DNA of 64,000 bases from Elephas maximus indicus (taxonomy: Eukaryota > Chordata > Mammalia > Proboscidea > Elephantidae): assembly GCF_024166365.1 (NCBI RefSeq), contig NC_064834.1:58012001-58076000 (forward strand), written 5' to 3'. Numbering within the stretch: the stretch's first letter is position 1; every line of letters begins with the position of its first letter. Below, piece by piece: positions 62,831-64,000 of the stretch. The translations under genes and the position numbers were made by a program. A model generated the notes under the pieces. That model was given only the letters and a program-made list of their open reading frames with translations. It made no database searches and had not been told where the DNA came from.

Positions 62831-63486
62831 AATCAGAACGCAAGGACTAGATAAGCTTTGCTAGAAATGCTAGTCCTGTTCCAGGGGATTGATTTTCTTT
62901 TGTCTCTCCCACATACGAATACTTATATATATTTTTTTCAAGTCAGAACATCAAAGTTAGGACAATGACTATGTTTGATAACTTGACAAAAATTGAATCA
63001 TGTTAGTGAAATATAGTCATGCATTCATTGAATGGTCTTTTAGTGCTATTATGTGCCAGGCATTGTTCTGGGTGCTGAAGACACCTGGCACTTAGGGAGG
63101 GAGGTAGGCAGTAAACATGTACAGAGGGCAAGTGAGAGAACGAGGGGCAGGCACCATATATGACAGAATGGTCAAGGAAGGCCTCTCTGAGGAAATGACA
63201 TTTGACCTGCATGAAGTAAGGCATGTGTCAAACATCCATTTGGGATTCTCCAGAGTGAGCGTGAGCACATGCAAAGACATGGAGGGGGACACGTGCTCAC
63301 CATGTGTGAGGCATATCAAGACGGTCAGAATGACTGCAGTAGAGATGAAGGGAAAGAGGTGAAACCAATGAGAGCTTAGAGGTAGTCAATATCCATGGCA
63401 GGTCAGCCCTGTAGGCCCTGAAATATGTATATGTGTGTTTGCATGAGTTCATTCTTGTATGCATACATATTATTTTTTTAAAAATA

Positions 63487-63692
63487 TATTTCCACCAAGT
63501 TGATTCTTACTCATGGCTACCCCATGTGCTTCAGAGTAGAACACTGCTTTAGGGTAGGACTGTGCTCAGTGGTTGTAATCTTACGGAAGTGAACAGCCAG
63601 GTTTTCCTTCCACAGCACCCCTGTGTGGATTCAAGTTGTTAACCTTTCAGTTAGTACCTGAGCCCAAAATGTTTGCGCCACCCAGGGACCTT
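63487..63692 (-). mobile_element. AfroSINE, longer variant, diverged
   Basis: ccaagttgattcttactcat tail, gtgtggattcaagttgttaac and gcgccacccagggacc at the head end. Confidence 0.78.
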
Positions 63693-64000
63693 GTATACGC
63701 ATTATACATGCATGTAAGTGTGTGTGAAATTTATTTTTTGAGATTTCCACAAACTCTTGTATTCATTTCATTTTCACAGGTTTAATACAGTTGATTCCTG
63801 CTTCCCAAAGCCTATCTTTTTAAGTTTCTCTGTTACGCACAGAGGGTGCAGTGTGCCCTAACAGAGCTGACTGGCTGCACTGAGAAAGCTGGCAGGTGCT
63901 GCATCATACAGGTGCCTGCGATACACAAAAGAGACAGTAGGTGGCAATGCATCACTTCATATGAATCTTCCTGGCAAGGCAGTTGAAAGAACTGGGGAAA

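Larger units (their letters stand above)
60677..64000 (-). other. SORCS1: part of the SORCS1 intron upstream of the first exon in the window
   Basis: I looked for the preceding PKD exon (expected to end in phase 1 with a T) and did not find it. The stretch holds L2-like pieces (61.9-62.2, 62.45-62.83, 63.0-63.4 kb) and one AfroSINE. The rest is unrecognised. Confidence 0.7.

Noticed and set aside
60677..64000. Search for the preceding SORCS1 PKD exon
   Set aside because: No match to the expected protein segment with correct splice sites was found, so it must lie beyond the window.

Overview
The window is nuclear DNA from a mammal, most likely an afrotherian (elephant, manatee or hyrax group). 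The sign is about 28 copies or fragments of a tRNA-headed SINE whose tail matches the 3' end of an RTE-clade (BovB-like) LINE. This AfroSINE/RTE pairing is known from Afrotheria. Older mammalian repeats (MIR, L2, MER5A, L1M, MLT1-like LTRs) fill much of the rest. I cannot fix the species from the sequence. There are no bacterial genes, CRISPR arrays or operons.

One gene is recognisable: the 3' end of SORCS1, on the minus strand. It encodes a neuronal VPS10-domain sorting receptor. Exons run from high to low coordinates: second PKD-like region (60543-60676, 58244-58367), membrane-proximal ectodomain (53175-53287, 48358-48489, 35450-35549), transmembrane segment (19886-19991). Two alternative terminal exons follow, each encoding a different cytoplasmic tail: a c-type tail with a YAQM motif (19593-19761) and a proline-rich b-type tail (17788-17923). 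All exons have AG/GT borders and compatible phases (1-0-1-0-0-1-2), and the reading frame stays open to either stop codon. The VPS10 domain and the preceding PKD exon lie beyond position 64000.

Layout: 1-17.5 kb is 3' flank or long 3'UTR with repeats; 17.5-20.0 kb is the tail-exon cluster; 20-35.4 kb, 35.6-48.4 kb, 48.5-53.2 kb, 53.3-58.2 kb and 58.4-60.5 kb are introns; 60.7-64 kb is part of a further intron. The introns record layered retrotransposition: SINE into SINE, SINE into SINE into LINE, and SINEs splitting MIR or L2 copies, with target-site duplications (TSDs) that I could read directly.

I found no wholly new system. The points most worth a second look are the alternative-tail cassette (124-bp intron, a stop codon overlapping a possible splice donor, loss of the tail-b tyrosine), the LINE/SINE shared tail, a 3'-truncated RTE copy, and a TSD-flanked insertion that is nothing but poly(A). 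Several other open frames in the window are repeat-derived or chance and are not annotated as genes.
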